This document shows, piece after piece, positions 44,555 through 53,050 of a stretch of 64,000 nucleotides of DNA. Below the pieces are notes generated by a model. The model saw only the letters and a program-made list of their open reading frames with translations, was not told the DNA's origin and did no database searches. Every line of letters begins with the position of its first letter. The stretch's first letter is position 1. This stretch comes from Candidatus Obscuribacterales bacterium (GTDB lineage: Bacteria; Cyanobacteriota; Vampirovibrionia; Obscuribacterales; Obscuribacteraceae). A program made the position numbers and the translations under genes. The stretch lies in contig JARLHI010000048.1 of assembly GCA_031292355.1 (NCBI GenBank), positions 186,001-250,000 on the forward strand, given 5' to 3'.

Positions 44555-45019
44555 TCATTTATCCTTCTGAAAGTTCTTTGCCGATGGACTGCCTGTCCTT
44601 TGATTCTCTGGCAGATCGAAAAGCGACTTTATGTACTTTTCAGCCTGCTTTGAGTCGCCGAAACACTCGGATTTGTCACCAGTCCTGATGGTAATTTCTT
44701 CACTATACAAAGAGAACCAGCGCGTAGCTGAATGTTGTCCATCTGCTGGCAGGGAAAATATATAACCTCCAACAAAAGCCGGTTTCTTGGCTGGATGACC
44801 AAGCGGAGTTAGCCCGGTTAAGCGCTTATGAAGTTCACCTATCTGTTTAGGATCAGTTACATCGATGTAAGGATCTGGGCGACCTGAGAAATATGACCAC
44901 GTTATCCTCAGCTTCTTGATCGGCCATGCATCTTCTGATCCGAACGAAGCCATACTATTGAATCCATATAGAAGCAATCCACAGAACAACGTAAATTGAA
45001 AAATCGATTTTAATCGCAT
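44555..45019 (-). CDS. Secreted hypothetical protein
   Basis: 154 residues from ATG 45019-45017, which opens a signal peptide (SIFQFTLFCGLLLYGFNSMA). A longer in-frame version to 45088 would overlap the hydrolase gene and bury the signal. The mature domain (ITWSYFSGRPDPYIDVTDPK, GGYIFSLPADG, WFSLYSEEITIRTGD) is beta-rich and unrecognised. It is the last gene on the strand after the hydrolase and VirB4-like genes, so possibly part of their operon. Confidence 0.55.
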   Translation of the reverse strand: MRLKSIFQFTLFCGLLLYGFNSMASFGSEDAWPIKKLRITWSYFSGRPDPYIDVTDPKQIGELHKRLTGLTPLGHPAKKPAFVGGYIFSLPADGQHSATRWFSLYSEEITIRTGDKSECFGDSKQAEKYIKSLFDLPENQRTGSPSAKNFQKDK

Positions 45020-45074
45020 GAGAGGATCATTCCTGCGTGTAGACCTTGGATTGCAGTCTCGGATCGCGCATTCA

Positions 45075-46082
45075 TCAGTTCCGCGCAAACGAAATTATTG
45101 CAGAGTTGACCTTTTCAGGATCCTCTTGTTGTAGCCAATGCCCCATACCCGGTAGCGCAACCGAGTCCTGAAGCATTGGCACCAACTTTGACATGCCAGA
45201 AATCATTTGTTTCATCCCAGGAAGTCCAACGTGTTTTTCTCCGATCAGGAAAAGAGCTGGCACGCTTATTTTCAAGCCCTTTAGAGCAGCCATCAATTCA
45301 AAATTTCGGTCCATATTGCGGTAGTAATTTAATGGACCGCGAAAGCCGCTTTTAGAAAAAGCCTCAGCATAGATTCGTAAATCGGTATCAGTAAGCCACG
45401 ATGGTAGAGAGTACGAATCAGGCAGCGTCGCAAGAAAGCCTTCGGTTCGCGACGCCATCATGTTTAAATGCTTCGGTGTCTCGCCATTACTTTCATGAGG
45501 TCCTGCATCTCCTGACAGGGCAAAAAATATTTTGTGCAGAGAAAAGCTTACGTCGCGCTCTAATTCTTTTTCGGCGATACCAGGCGATTGAAAATAAAGT
45601 GCGTAAAATAACTCTTCTTTTGTTTGAGGAAATAGCGTTGTCGGGCGCACAGGTGGTTGAGCCATCATCGGTACACTTAGTGCCACCACGCCGTTAAATC
45701 GATCTGGTCGAATCAACGCAGCATGCCAGGCTAATAATGCTCCCCAATCATTTCCGACAATCACCGCTTGTTCTTCTCCGATCGCATCAAGAAGACCAAC
45801 CATGTCACCAACCAAATGGAAAAGCGTATATTGGTCGATCTCTTCTGGGCGATCTGTTTCACCATAACCACGCAAATCCGGGGCAACTGCACGAAAACCA
45901 GCTTTGGCCAAAGCTGGAAGCTGATGCCGCCACGAATAACTGGTTTCCGGAAAACCATGGCATAGCAATATGACCGGTCCTTGTCCTTGCTCAACGAAGT
46001 GCATGTTAATGCTGTTTGTCTTGATTATTTGGTGTTTCACACTCGCACCCCAACTGCTGCGTTTCAAATGTGGTGGCTTCAC
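45075..46082 (-). CDS. Alpha/beta hydrolase (epoxide hydrolase/haloalkane dehalogenase-like)
   Basis: 335 residues from GTG 46082. LLCHGFPETSYSWRHQLPAL (HGFPE oxyanion loop), VAPDLRGYGETDRP, the nucleophile elbow VGNDWGALLAW (Asp), and the C-terminal GMGHWLQQEDPEKVN (His) define the epoxide hydrolase group, in which Asp is the nucleophile. Cap residues are too diverged to name the substrate. Its start overlaps the stop of the VirB4-like gene by 4 nt (GTGA), so it is translationally coupled to that membrane protein, an odd pairing. Confidence 0.85.
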   Translation of the reverse strand: MKPPHLKRSSWGASVKHQIIKTNSINMHFVEQGQGPVILLCHGFPETSYSWRHQLPALAKAGFRAVAPDLRGYGETDRPEEIDQYTLFHLVGDMVGLLDAIGEEQAVIVGNDWGALLAWHAALIRPDRFNGVVALSVPMMAQPPVRPTTLFPQTKEELFYALYFQSPGIAEKELERDVSFSLHKIFFALSGDAGPHESNGETPKHLNMMASRTEGFLATLPDSYSLPSWLTDTDLRIYAEAFSKSGFRGPLNYYRNMDRNFELMAALKGLKISVPALFLIGEKHVGLPGMKQMISGMSKLVPMLQDSVALPGMGHWLQQEDPEKVNSAIISFARN

Positions 46083-47275
46083 GCAAACGGAACGAATGTT
46101 TGAGCGATGAGGGGCAGCACGATGTGTCTGCTGTCAATCAAATCTCTGTTGAGGGGCAACATTGTCATCAGTGCGTCTAACTCCTGCACGGTCGCTGACG
46201 AGAGATTGCCACCAAATGATTCTATGAAACGGAGAAGGACGACTGTATCTGACTCTAGCTCTTCCTGGCTATCTACATAGAGAGTCAGATACATGCCGAT
46301 TTCTAAAGCCTCGGTATTGCCTTTTGCAACTTTGACGAGATCAGCTTTGAGACTCTGAAATCCACTACTTTTTGTGGTTCCAAGCCCAATTCCCAGGTGA
46401 GAGTTTCGTTTAATTGTTTCCTGTAAATGTGGCATATTTGTTCGTCGAAAAAAGGTGGACAGAGAAACATTGCAGTCGATTTCCATCAATCTGTTCAGAA
46501 AACCAAAATAGCTTTGTGGTGGCAGAGCCTGAAAGAAAAAGCTTCTGACATATTTACCATCGATAAACAAATATTGTGCATGCTGTTCGAACCCTGCCGC
46601 ACAGAGGGTAAGGAGGTCGTTTGCGTGAGCCATCGCAAGTGGTGGAATCGCCTCTGTGTTCGAGTGTGTAGGACTGAGATAGGAATACATCAATTTGCGC
46701 AAGGATATTTCATCCACTTCGGAAACTGGCAAACACGCCCGTTGAAGCTTTTCGATGAGGTTATTTTGGACGTTTTTCCTCGTATCACTAATAATATAAA
46801 ATTCGCGGTCTAATTTGTTGGTCGCAAAACTGATTGAGGGCGTAAAAACTTGAAGCGACTGACCATCGCCACCGGCAAAATCCGTGAGCAAGTCCAGCAC
46901 CTGCTTTTGCTGGACAGCTGAAAGTCCTGCGAAATCTCTTTTGGTAATTCTAAGTGAGCTGTGGCTAGCGTGCCCGTACTCCACTTCCGGAAAAGTTATG
47001 GGAATTTTTTTGCTGACGTTGTATTCCAGATAGCGTCTCCACCACTTCAGCGGGCGGATTGAGGTCATTTTCACAGGTAAGAGAAAAGCGCACATAGAAA
47101 TCATGAAGATAATCGAGTCCAGTGGTATGCCGCGGACGGAAACGTTACTGGCTAACAGGCTCGTTATATACAGGGACACACCGATACACACTGCAAGCAG
47201 TGCCATTCCAGGGAGAGTAACTCCGTGAAGTCGTAATTGCTGACTCAAATTGGCGACCGTGTATGTCTCAGTCAT
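46079..47275 (-). CDS. Membrane protein resembling the VirB4/TrbE N-terminal domain, without the ATPase domain
   Basis: 398 residues. Two N-terminal transmembrane helices (TLPGMALLAVCIGVSLYITS, LDSIIFMISMCAFLLPVKM) recall PrgI-type T4SS proteins. The body has the layout of the VirB4 N-terminal domain: FIDGKYVRSFFFQALPPQSY, GFLNRLMEIDCNVSLSTFFR, YLTLYVDSQEELESD, and ALMTMLPLNRDLIDSRHIV near the end. It stops at VPFA, where VirB4 proteins continue into the Walker A ATPase, which is absent here and downstream. Family assignment is by pattern and tentative. It is coupled to the alpha/beta hydrolase gene. Confidence 0.5.
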   Translation of the reverse strand: MTETYTVANLSQQLRLHGVTLPGMALLAVCIGVSLYITSLLASNVSVRGIPLDSIIFMISMCAFLLPVKMTSIRPLKWWRRYLEYNVSKKIPITFPEVEYGHASHSSLRITKRDFAGLSAVQQKQVLDLLTDFAGGDGQSLQVFTPSISFATNKLDREFYIISDTRKNVQNNLIEKLQRACLPVSEVDEISLRKLMYSYLSPTHSNTEAIPPLAMAHANDLLTLCAAGFEQHAQYLFIDGKYVRSFFFQALPPQSYFGFLNRLMEIDCNVSLSTFFRRTNMPHLQETIKRNSHLGIGLGTTKSSGFQSLKADLVKVAKGNTEALEIGMYLTLYVDSQEELESDTVVLLRFIESFGGNLSSATVQELDALMTMLPLNRDLIDSRHIVLPLIAQTFVPFA

Positions 47276-47882
47276 TAATCACCTCGATAATGCCGACCTC
47301 CAAGCCGAATTTCGTACCTTGATGGGCACGTCTTCAATTCGGGGAAATAATGAATACTACGTAGAAATACGAATGTCAAGAGAAGCACTACAAGCAATCT
47401 GAAAAAGGGCCTTTAAATGTGCAACCAGAGCGTAAAGATCTCATAATTCGACCGCGTAGAGCCTATGACAGACAGGCGGAGAGAGCGAACATAACGGACG
47501 ACATTTTCATGCGGAAAACCAAAGCAACATAGATATCGAAATTTGGTTGGACGATGCCCCTGTCACAGTCTGCATCTCCTTCAACGAAGCATAGACAGAC
47601 TTCGCTGATAGGGAGGAAAGGAAAACCGAATTTTATGAAAATGTACTGGCCAAGTTACGGCAAACATTCGTTGTTGGAAAAACTGAAGCTTTAACACATT
47701 GGAATAAGGGCGTGAAATTCTAAACCCGCAATATCGTGGCGATTTATTTGACAAAAATTGGCGGATTGTCACTTTTCAGTAACCGACATGCCTTTTTTAT
47801 TGTTTTTAATTTGTACGATATCAGTTGAATCGAACGCCACGCGCGTCTGGTGCGCGAGCTAGCTATCGTCCGTGCGCCCCGT
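47276..47882. other. About 600-nt gap with possible eroded coding sequence
   Basis: No intact gene. On the plus strand two protein-like stretches are interrupted by stops: one around 47380-47531 (PERKDLIIRPRRAYDRQAER) and one around 47526-47723 (IEIWLDDAPVTVCISF, stop, then EFYENVLAKLRQTFVVGKTE to a stop). They may be the remains of one gene broken by a frameshift and a nonsense codon. Minus-strand frames here are short and unconvincing. Confidence 0.3.
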
Positions 47883-48851
47883 TCAAGAAGTCTTGAAATA
47901 CCTTTTTGTAAACACGAAATAGGCAAGCAGCGGTAAGGTGAATAAAACTAACCCGAGCCACATTATTGGGGTTTGTATGGCATTCATCTCTTTGAGAGTT
48001 ACAAGTTGTGAGGCGGGAAGTCCCATTAGTTCATACATCCGAAATACACCGCTGAACGCAAACGTGATTGTGCAGGAAATAGTCGATAGCCCATAGGCTA
48101 TCACTGCCGCCCACCAGCCTCGAAGCTGTAGCTTATAACAAGCGCGTGAAGCGAAAATGTAAATGACCGTCATAGTCAGCATTATCACTACAGCTGGTAG
48201 GCCCGTTATGTAGATTCCAAAGAGTGGAACCACCCCGTTGAGACTCGGGATCATAATCGCCATCATAAGAGCACTGAAGATTGTGAACACACTTAGGGAC
48301 AGCACCGGCAACGGACACGCATCGGTCCAGCGCGTCACCGGATCTCTAGCTTCACATGTCGCTTTGACGTGTGGGCTTTTATAGAAGAAGGCTATGGAAG
48401 CTGGAACGATCACATAGATGATACTTTGGAAGACTGCCGAGCACAGCGTAATAAATGTCCTGAGTGTCGGCGGAATCTTTTCGAATTCTGGTTGATGTGC
48501 AGTTAGCACTGGCATCATAAATATCATGCTGATCATCGTCGTGAAACCGGTCGCTAACCAAAACCAACTTAAAATTAGCAATAATGCGCGTGCCCATCTG
48601 CGGCATAAAATCGAGCCGATGCCGAGCCAAATAAATGACACAGCTAAAGCTGCATACAGAAATATTCCTGGCAGCATGGTCCGAAGAGGCGGTAACTCAT
48701 GCCCGGTTAAATTAGGCAGCAAAGGCAGAGCAAGTGTTAAAAGCGCAACCAAACCCGATAAGCAACCCATCATGATTATCAGAATGCCAAAGATTATAAG
48801 GCCCGTTTGACGGTCTTTGAAATTATTTTGCGATATTACTTGTTCATCCAT
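47883..48851 (-). CDS. Multi-pass membrane protein, unknown
   Basis: 322 residues from ATG 48851-48849, with about eight hydrophobic helices (LIIFGILIIMMGCLSGLVAL, FLYAALAVSFIWLGIGSILC, LLLILSWFWLATGFTTMISM, FQSIIYVIVPASIAFFY, VFTIFSALMMAIMI, LPAVVIMLTMTVIYIF, MWLGLVLFTLPLLAYFVF). No conserved family motif was recognised. A longer frame to 48932 adds a Cys/Arg-rich start that looks non-coding. A single gene without clear neighbours on its strand. Confidence 0.6.
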   Translation of the reverse strand: MDEQVISQNNFKDRQTGLIIFGILIIMMGCLSGLVALLTLALPLLPNLTGHELPPLRTMLPGIFLYAALAVSFIWLGIGSILCRRWARALLLILSWFWLATGFTTMISMIFMMPVLTAHQPEFEKIPPTLRTFITLCSAVFQSIIYVIVPASIAFFYKSPHVKATCEARDPVTRWTDACPLPVLSLSVFTIFSALMMAIMIPSLNGVVPLFGIYITGLPAVVIMLTMTVIYIFASRACYKLQLRGWWAAVIAYGLSTISCTITFAFSGVFRMYELMGLPASQLVTLKEMNAIQTPIMWLGLVLFTLPLLAYFVFTKRYFKTS

Positions 48852-49215
48852 ATCAAATTTGTACCCAGTCTCTTCGTCGATTAAAGCTGAAATGCTCCGC
48901 CAGCGACGTCTGCAGCCTGCAACTTGGTACAAGCAGATTCACAAATAGCAACCCAACTCACAACAGCATTGAGCCTGCACCTGTCGAACGTTCTGTCAAA
49001 CCGGCGTGTTGCTTGATAAAGCCCAACGAGACTCGAAAATCATCTAGTAGCGCATGTGGTACCAGTAGCTCCTCACTCATTTTGGAACGAAATCGAAATC
49101 ATAGCTTTTAGCATCATGATGAGCTGATTTCTGCACTATCCTCGTCATTTTTGCCAAAGAATTAGTCACGTCACAGGCAAAGTGCTTCATCACCATGCCG
49201 CAATCCCGGTCATGC
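48852..49215. other. Non-coding gap
   Basis: About 360 nt between two minus-strand membrane-protein genes. No credible frame, repeat or strong hairpin was seen. It probably holds the promoter of the 48-kb gene. Confidence 0.35.
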
Positions 49216-49782
49216 TCAATGCACCACCAGCGAAACTACGAATACGACGACTAAAAAAGACAGCACGAAGAGAACGGTGTTCCTCACAGGGTGTCCCCCA
49301 GAAGTCGGTTTTTTTACATGCGATTGAATCAGCTCTTTCGTGATCTTCAAGTCTTCGCTTGAGAAACAGCGTTTTGGCAAGATGTAGAAGGTGTATGGAG
49401 TCATATACAGGAGTAAAGCGGTTGGGTCTTCGGAATGTTTGATGAATTGAGCCCACTTGACCTTACTCTGTACGGTATCGGAATGCATTGCAAATCCCTC
49501 TTCATCAAGAACGATTGCTTGCCTTGATGAAAAGGCCGGAGACTCCAACGTCTTTTGGGCAATCTGAGGTATGTGAATCCACATCATGACGATAGCTACA
49601 ACTCCAACTAATCCGCAATAAATAAGGGACTGAAAGACAGGCTGCATCACACCCAAAACTGTTAACAGCACACATCCAATCAAACTTAGGACGCTGACTC
49701 TCCACCAGTTCAACTGGCGCAAAGCGCTGTAAATGTCCTCATGGGTAAACTGCACGCTATATTCAACTCTACGTTTCGTCAT
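49216..49782 (-). CDS. YcxB-like membrane protein
   Basis: 188 residues from ATG 49782-49780. Two adjacent N-terminal TM helices (VSVLSLIGCVLLTVLGVMQ, SLIYCGLVGVVAIVMMW) precede a soluble domain (DEEGFAMHSDTVQSKVKWAQ, TFYILPKRCFSSEDLKITKE), and a last TM helix sits at the C-terminus. YILPKRCFS matches the YcxB-domain end. The family is uncharacterised. About 50 nt upstream lies the glycine-zipper gene on the same strand. Confidence 0.65.
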   Translation of the reverse strand: MTKRRVEYSVQFTHEDIYSALRQLNWWRVSVLSLIGCVLLTVLGVMQPVFQSLIYCGLVGVVAIVMMWIHIPQIAQKTLESPAFSSRQAIVLDEEGFAMHSDTVQSKVKWAQFIKHSEDPTALLLYMTPYTFYILPKRCFSSEDLKITKELIQSHVKKPTSGGHPVRNTVLFVLSFLVVVFVVSLVVH

Positions 49783-49830
49783 CTGATGCTCCGAACGTCT
49801 CCACAATTGAATCGATGCTCTCTAGTGTGC

Positions 49831-50172
49831 CTATGTATTCTGATCGATAATCAAATCATGGAGCTTTTCATACTCACACGCTTTCGTCTCATTGTTCAAT
49901 TCATTCGCGGCTATGCCGGCTCCCAAAGCTGCTCCAATTCCGCCACCAATTATAGTGCCCGGTCCTGGCAAGAAACTACCAACATATGCCCCCGCGAGAG
50001 ATTCCGCTAACATATACTCGCTGTATGTCAGTGCGCTGTATCCAATCGAAGGCGAACATGATTGATGTATCTCGTCGAGAAACTTCTGAGCGGTTGAATC
50101 TGGAGCTGGCACCCTATTTGGTGTGATGGACTCAGTTCTTGGGGGCAAAGGTGGGGTGTCGTTTGGCGTCAT
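49831..50172 (-). CDS. Small glycine-zipper protein
   Basis: 113 residues from ATG 50172-50170, supported by AAGAGG 8 nt upstream; a longer frame lacks this. A Pro/Thr-rich N-terminus is followed by a glycine-zipper stretch (FLPGPGTIIGGGIGAALGAG), which can insert into or pore through membranes. There is no classic signal peptide. Small glycine-zipper proteins occur as toxins, effectors or structural lipoproteins; none is indicated here. Probably in one unit with the YcxB-like gene. Confidence 0.55.
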   Translation of the reverse strand: MTPNDTPPLPPRTESITPNRVPAPDSTAQKFLDEIHQSCSPSIGYSALTYSEYMLAESLAGAYVGSFLPGPGTIIGGGIGAALGAGIAANELNNETKACEYEKLHDLIIDQNT

Positions 50173-50431
50173 AAAAAGTACCTCTTTCTGTGTTCGATGC
50201 TCCCAGAGTAAATGGAAGAATATTAACCCCCGAATCTCTGATAGGTTCCACAATACCGGCTGCTTGTGTCTGTTTACTCACTGGCTAGTGTCAGGCTTGT
50301 GGCGCGACCTGATTTAATCGTGGCTATTTATAAAATCTTGAGGAGATTTTTGATATCGGTCTCAGACAAATTGCAAGCTGGACCATTCATAAGAAGCAAG
50401 GGACCCACTGTTGTTCAATAAACAGGACTGT

Positions 50432-50788
50432 TCAATCGAAAACCACGTTATAGGTGAAGGCGCCGCAATAGCTCAGCGAACAATTATTAGGAATAGACAC
50501 GTGGTTGGGTGCGAATACGCAGATCGCTGTATTGGCTTCGATTGTTCCATCTACATGGTCGAGCCATTGCTCCGCATATGATGCCTTCGCGAGCAGCGTC
50601 CACAGAACCGTCTTATGAACTGAATAGATGGCCTCGATACAGTTGGGCTCGTAGTTAGTCAACTCAATTTCTTTGATGAACACTGATGGTACGATATCGC
50701 CATCTTCGGTGTATGTCGGATCAATGAAAGAACGCACATCCTTCAGTGATTGGAATTGATCAGTCGAAACAAAAATGTGGACTAACAC
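50432..50788 (-). CDS. Small hypothetical cytoplasmic protein
   Basis: 118 residues from GTG 50788. Alternating beta strands and one helix (VHIFVSTDQFQSLKDVRSFI, VFIKEIELTNYEPNCIEAIY, TVLWTLLAKASYAEQWLDHV). Compact and acidic, like many immunity-type or stand-alone small proteins, but no family was recognised. It is divergent from the patatin-TIR gene with about 240 nt between. Confidence 0.45.
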   Translation of the reverse strand: MLVHIFVSTDQFQSLKDVRSFIDPTYTEDGDIVPSVFIKEIELTNYEPNCIEAIYSVHKTVLWTLLAKASYAEQWLDHVDGTIEANTAICVFAPNHVSIPNNCSLSYCGAFTYNVVFD

Positions 50789-51029
50789 GTTACAGCCTCT
50801 CTAGACGCTAATAAGTTGGGAGCTGCCCGTTTCGGCGTTATCGAATAGCTTAGCGCAGGTTTCTCTAAAAAAGTGTCGAGACAATTCTTAGCCCATACCG
50901 GAACGTGTCCGATTGTTTCTCCCTAAGCGACGCATCCTTTTGTTTGCGAAAATCTTTCCGTTCACAGCAAGAACATGGGACAATGCAAGAAAACATTCTG
51001 CCCTGAATCTGGAGCCGCCGAGGGAATCC

Positions 51030-52640
51030 ATGCCAAGAACCTGGCGCATATTATCTATTGATGGTGGTGGCATCCGTGGCTTGATTCCCGCAACAATACT
51101 TGCGGCGATCGAAGATAGAACTGGAAAACCAATTCACAAGCTGTTTGATTTGATAGCAGGAACATCGACAGGAGCCATCCTCACCCTGGGCTTAACTAAG
51201 CCAGACAGCTCCGGCACCGTTGAACATAGCGCTCGAGATCTGCGCGACTTTTACGAACGCGATGCTCCAGATATTTTTCGGAACCCCGCAAGCTGGTGGG
51301 AAAATCTGCTTACGCCAAAGTACAAGTCTCATAGAATTCGCCGCATCATGGCTCACAACTTTGGTGAATATCGATTGAAGGACGCGCTGACGGATATTTT
51401 GATTCCGTGTTACGACATCGAGCGTCGATACCCTCATATATTCAGAAGTCGTTGGGCTCGGAGACAGGGACAATTCGACTTCAGTATGGGCGATGTTGCG
51501 TCCGCGGCTTCAGCCACACCGACCATGTTCGATCCTTTGAGGATCCCCAGACCTGGTGCTGGAGGCGTCGTCTCTCTGGTGGATGGTGGAGTGTTCGCGA
51601 ACAATCCGGCAGGTCATGCGCTGGCTGAAATCAACACAATGTTGCCAGCCAAAGATGACCAGATACTCCTGGTTTCGCTTGGCACAGGCGAATCCATGGA
51701 ACGCATGGAAAAGAAATATCCCGCCGACTGGGGTTTCATTAGATGGTCTGTACCGATGGTGGAACTGGTATCCGAAAGCATAAGCGAAGGTGTTCATCGC
51801 CAGATGCGAGACATGCTGCCACCCACAGACCAGCGCCGTTATTATAGATTTCAGGTCGACCTGCCAGATGACACTTACTACGCCTTAGATAATGTCGCCA
51901 AAAAGAATATTCGCGGCCTTATCGACTCTGCCGAAAAATACTTAAAAGAGAGACGCACCATAGAAGACCTGGACGCCCTCTGTGCAAAGCTATTAGATTT
52001 AAGCGAATCGCAACAACCTCTAACGCGACTCAAAAAACTGAGCAGGCTGCTTACAGAAGAACCTCCAGTTACAATCGAGCGCAGACGAAAGACAGCTGCT
52101 GTAAATACAGATGAAAAAGCTCCCCCGACTGCGATAGTAAAAGAACGCAGAAGAACAGATAACTCTCGGAGCGCCATACCTTCCTCCGGCTATAATGTCA
52201 GCCTTTGTTATGTCGCCGAAGACGAAGCGACCGTAGCTGTGCCGCTCGCTGATGCCCTGAAGAAAAGCAAAATCAGGGCGATGCCGAGAATGCTCGGAGA
52301 TGCCGAGGACAGCTCTGCTCAACACATAATTTCGGAGGCAGCAGAAACAACTCTCATTACCATAATGGTTTTCAGTCCATCAATGCTGAAAAACGTCAAC
52401 GCCTCGAAACAACTGGCATGGATATTCAGTCGCACATTAAGCGGCGAGAACGTCATAATTCCTATCATTCACGACATCGACAAAAAGGATATAACAGATC
52501 TCGTGCACCATATGAAGTGGCACGAAGCGCCGACAGAGTATCTCAATTATCTCCTCAAACTTGCGGCCGGATCGACCCGATCTGGAATCGACACTCTAGC
52601 GAAGCGACTGCTGGAGGAAATCATCTTGTGGCTCAGATAG
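51030..52640 (+). CDS. Patatin-like phospholipase fused to a C-terminal TIR-like domain
   Basis: 536 residues from ATG 51030 (AGGGA just upstream); a longer open frame back to 50913 looks non-coding. Patatin domain at about 5-310: oxyanion loop DGGGIRG (11-17), nucleophile S46 in GTSTG, and D185 in DGGVFANNP, so the Ser-Asp dyad is complete. A linker of about 70 residues precedes a TIR-like domain at about 387-536 (YNVSLCYVAEDEATVAVPLA, SAQHIISEAAETTLITIMVF, NVIIPIIHDI). At the position of the TIR catalytic Glu the sequence reads NASKQLAW, so NADase activity is doubtful. Patatin effectors act in CBASS-type defence; the fusion suggests a defence role. Confidence 0.85.
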   Translation: MPRTWRILSIDGGGIRGLIPATILAAIEDRTGKPIHKLFDLIAGTSTGAILTLGLTKPDSSGTVEHSARDLRDFYERDAPDIFRNPASWWENLLTPKYKSHRIRRIMAHNFGEYRLKDALTDILIPCYDIERRYPHIFRSRWARRQGQFDFSMGDVASAASATPTMFDPLRIPRPGAGGVVSLVDGGVFANNPAGHALAEINTMLPAKDDQILLVSLGTGESMERMEKKYPADWGFIRWSVPMVELVSESISEGVHRQMRDMLPPTDQRRYYRFQVDLPDDTYYALDNVAKKNIRGLIDSAEKYLKERRTIEDLDALCAKLLDLSESQQPLTRLKKLSRLLTEEPPVTIERRRKTAAVNTDEKAPPTAIVKERRRTDNSRSAIPSSGYNVSLCYVAEDEATVAVPLADALKKSKIRAMPRMLGDAEDSSAQHIISEAAETTLITIMVFSPSMLKNVNASKQLAWIFSRTLSGENVIIPIIHDIDKKDITDLVHHMKWHEAPTEYLNYLLKLAAGSTRSGIDTLAKRLLEEIILWLR

Positions 52641-52734
52641 ACCGCTATTTATTCAGTTATCGAACTGGCTCTTATAAATGGTGGGTTGCCTTTTCCTACT
52701 GGGCTCGCGCGGTCAATTCTTGAGGAGGACAAAA

Positions 52735-52999
52735 ATGGTCATTTCAGATAGTCTCGATTGGACTGAGTATGAAATTCAGATTGCACTTCCTCAAATCCTA
52801 TCGTCTGCTGAATTTGCAGAACCTAAGCTCTCAAACCTACAAAAAACTCGCAGACAAGCTTAAATTCGAAAGTGTGGGGCGAGTGGCGCCTGCAGTCCAG
52901 TGGCTAATAGAAAACAGTTACATAGAAGCCGCTGGCGATGGATTTCGAATAAGCGTCGCTGGCGCAAAATACGTTCGCCAGCAACTCGCAGTTGAATAA
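52735..52999 (+). pseudogene. Small winged-helix-like gene broken by a frameshift at an A6 run
   Basis: A good start (ATG 52735, GGAGG in front) opens SDSLDWTEYEIQIALPQILS and stops at 52861-52863. The next frame continues smoothly as KLADKLKFESVGRVAPAVQW, then SYIEAAGDGFRISVAGAKYV to 52999. Removing one A from the run at 52841-52846 joins the parts into one protein of about 87 residues with a helix-turn-helix and wing look. It may be a mutation, a sequencing error or slippage. It lies directly downstream of the patatin-TIR gene on the same strand. Confidence 0.6.
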
Positions 53000-53050
53000 C
53001 ATTGCTTTGACAACGAGCGCTCTCAATATATTCATCACGAAGTAGGAGCA

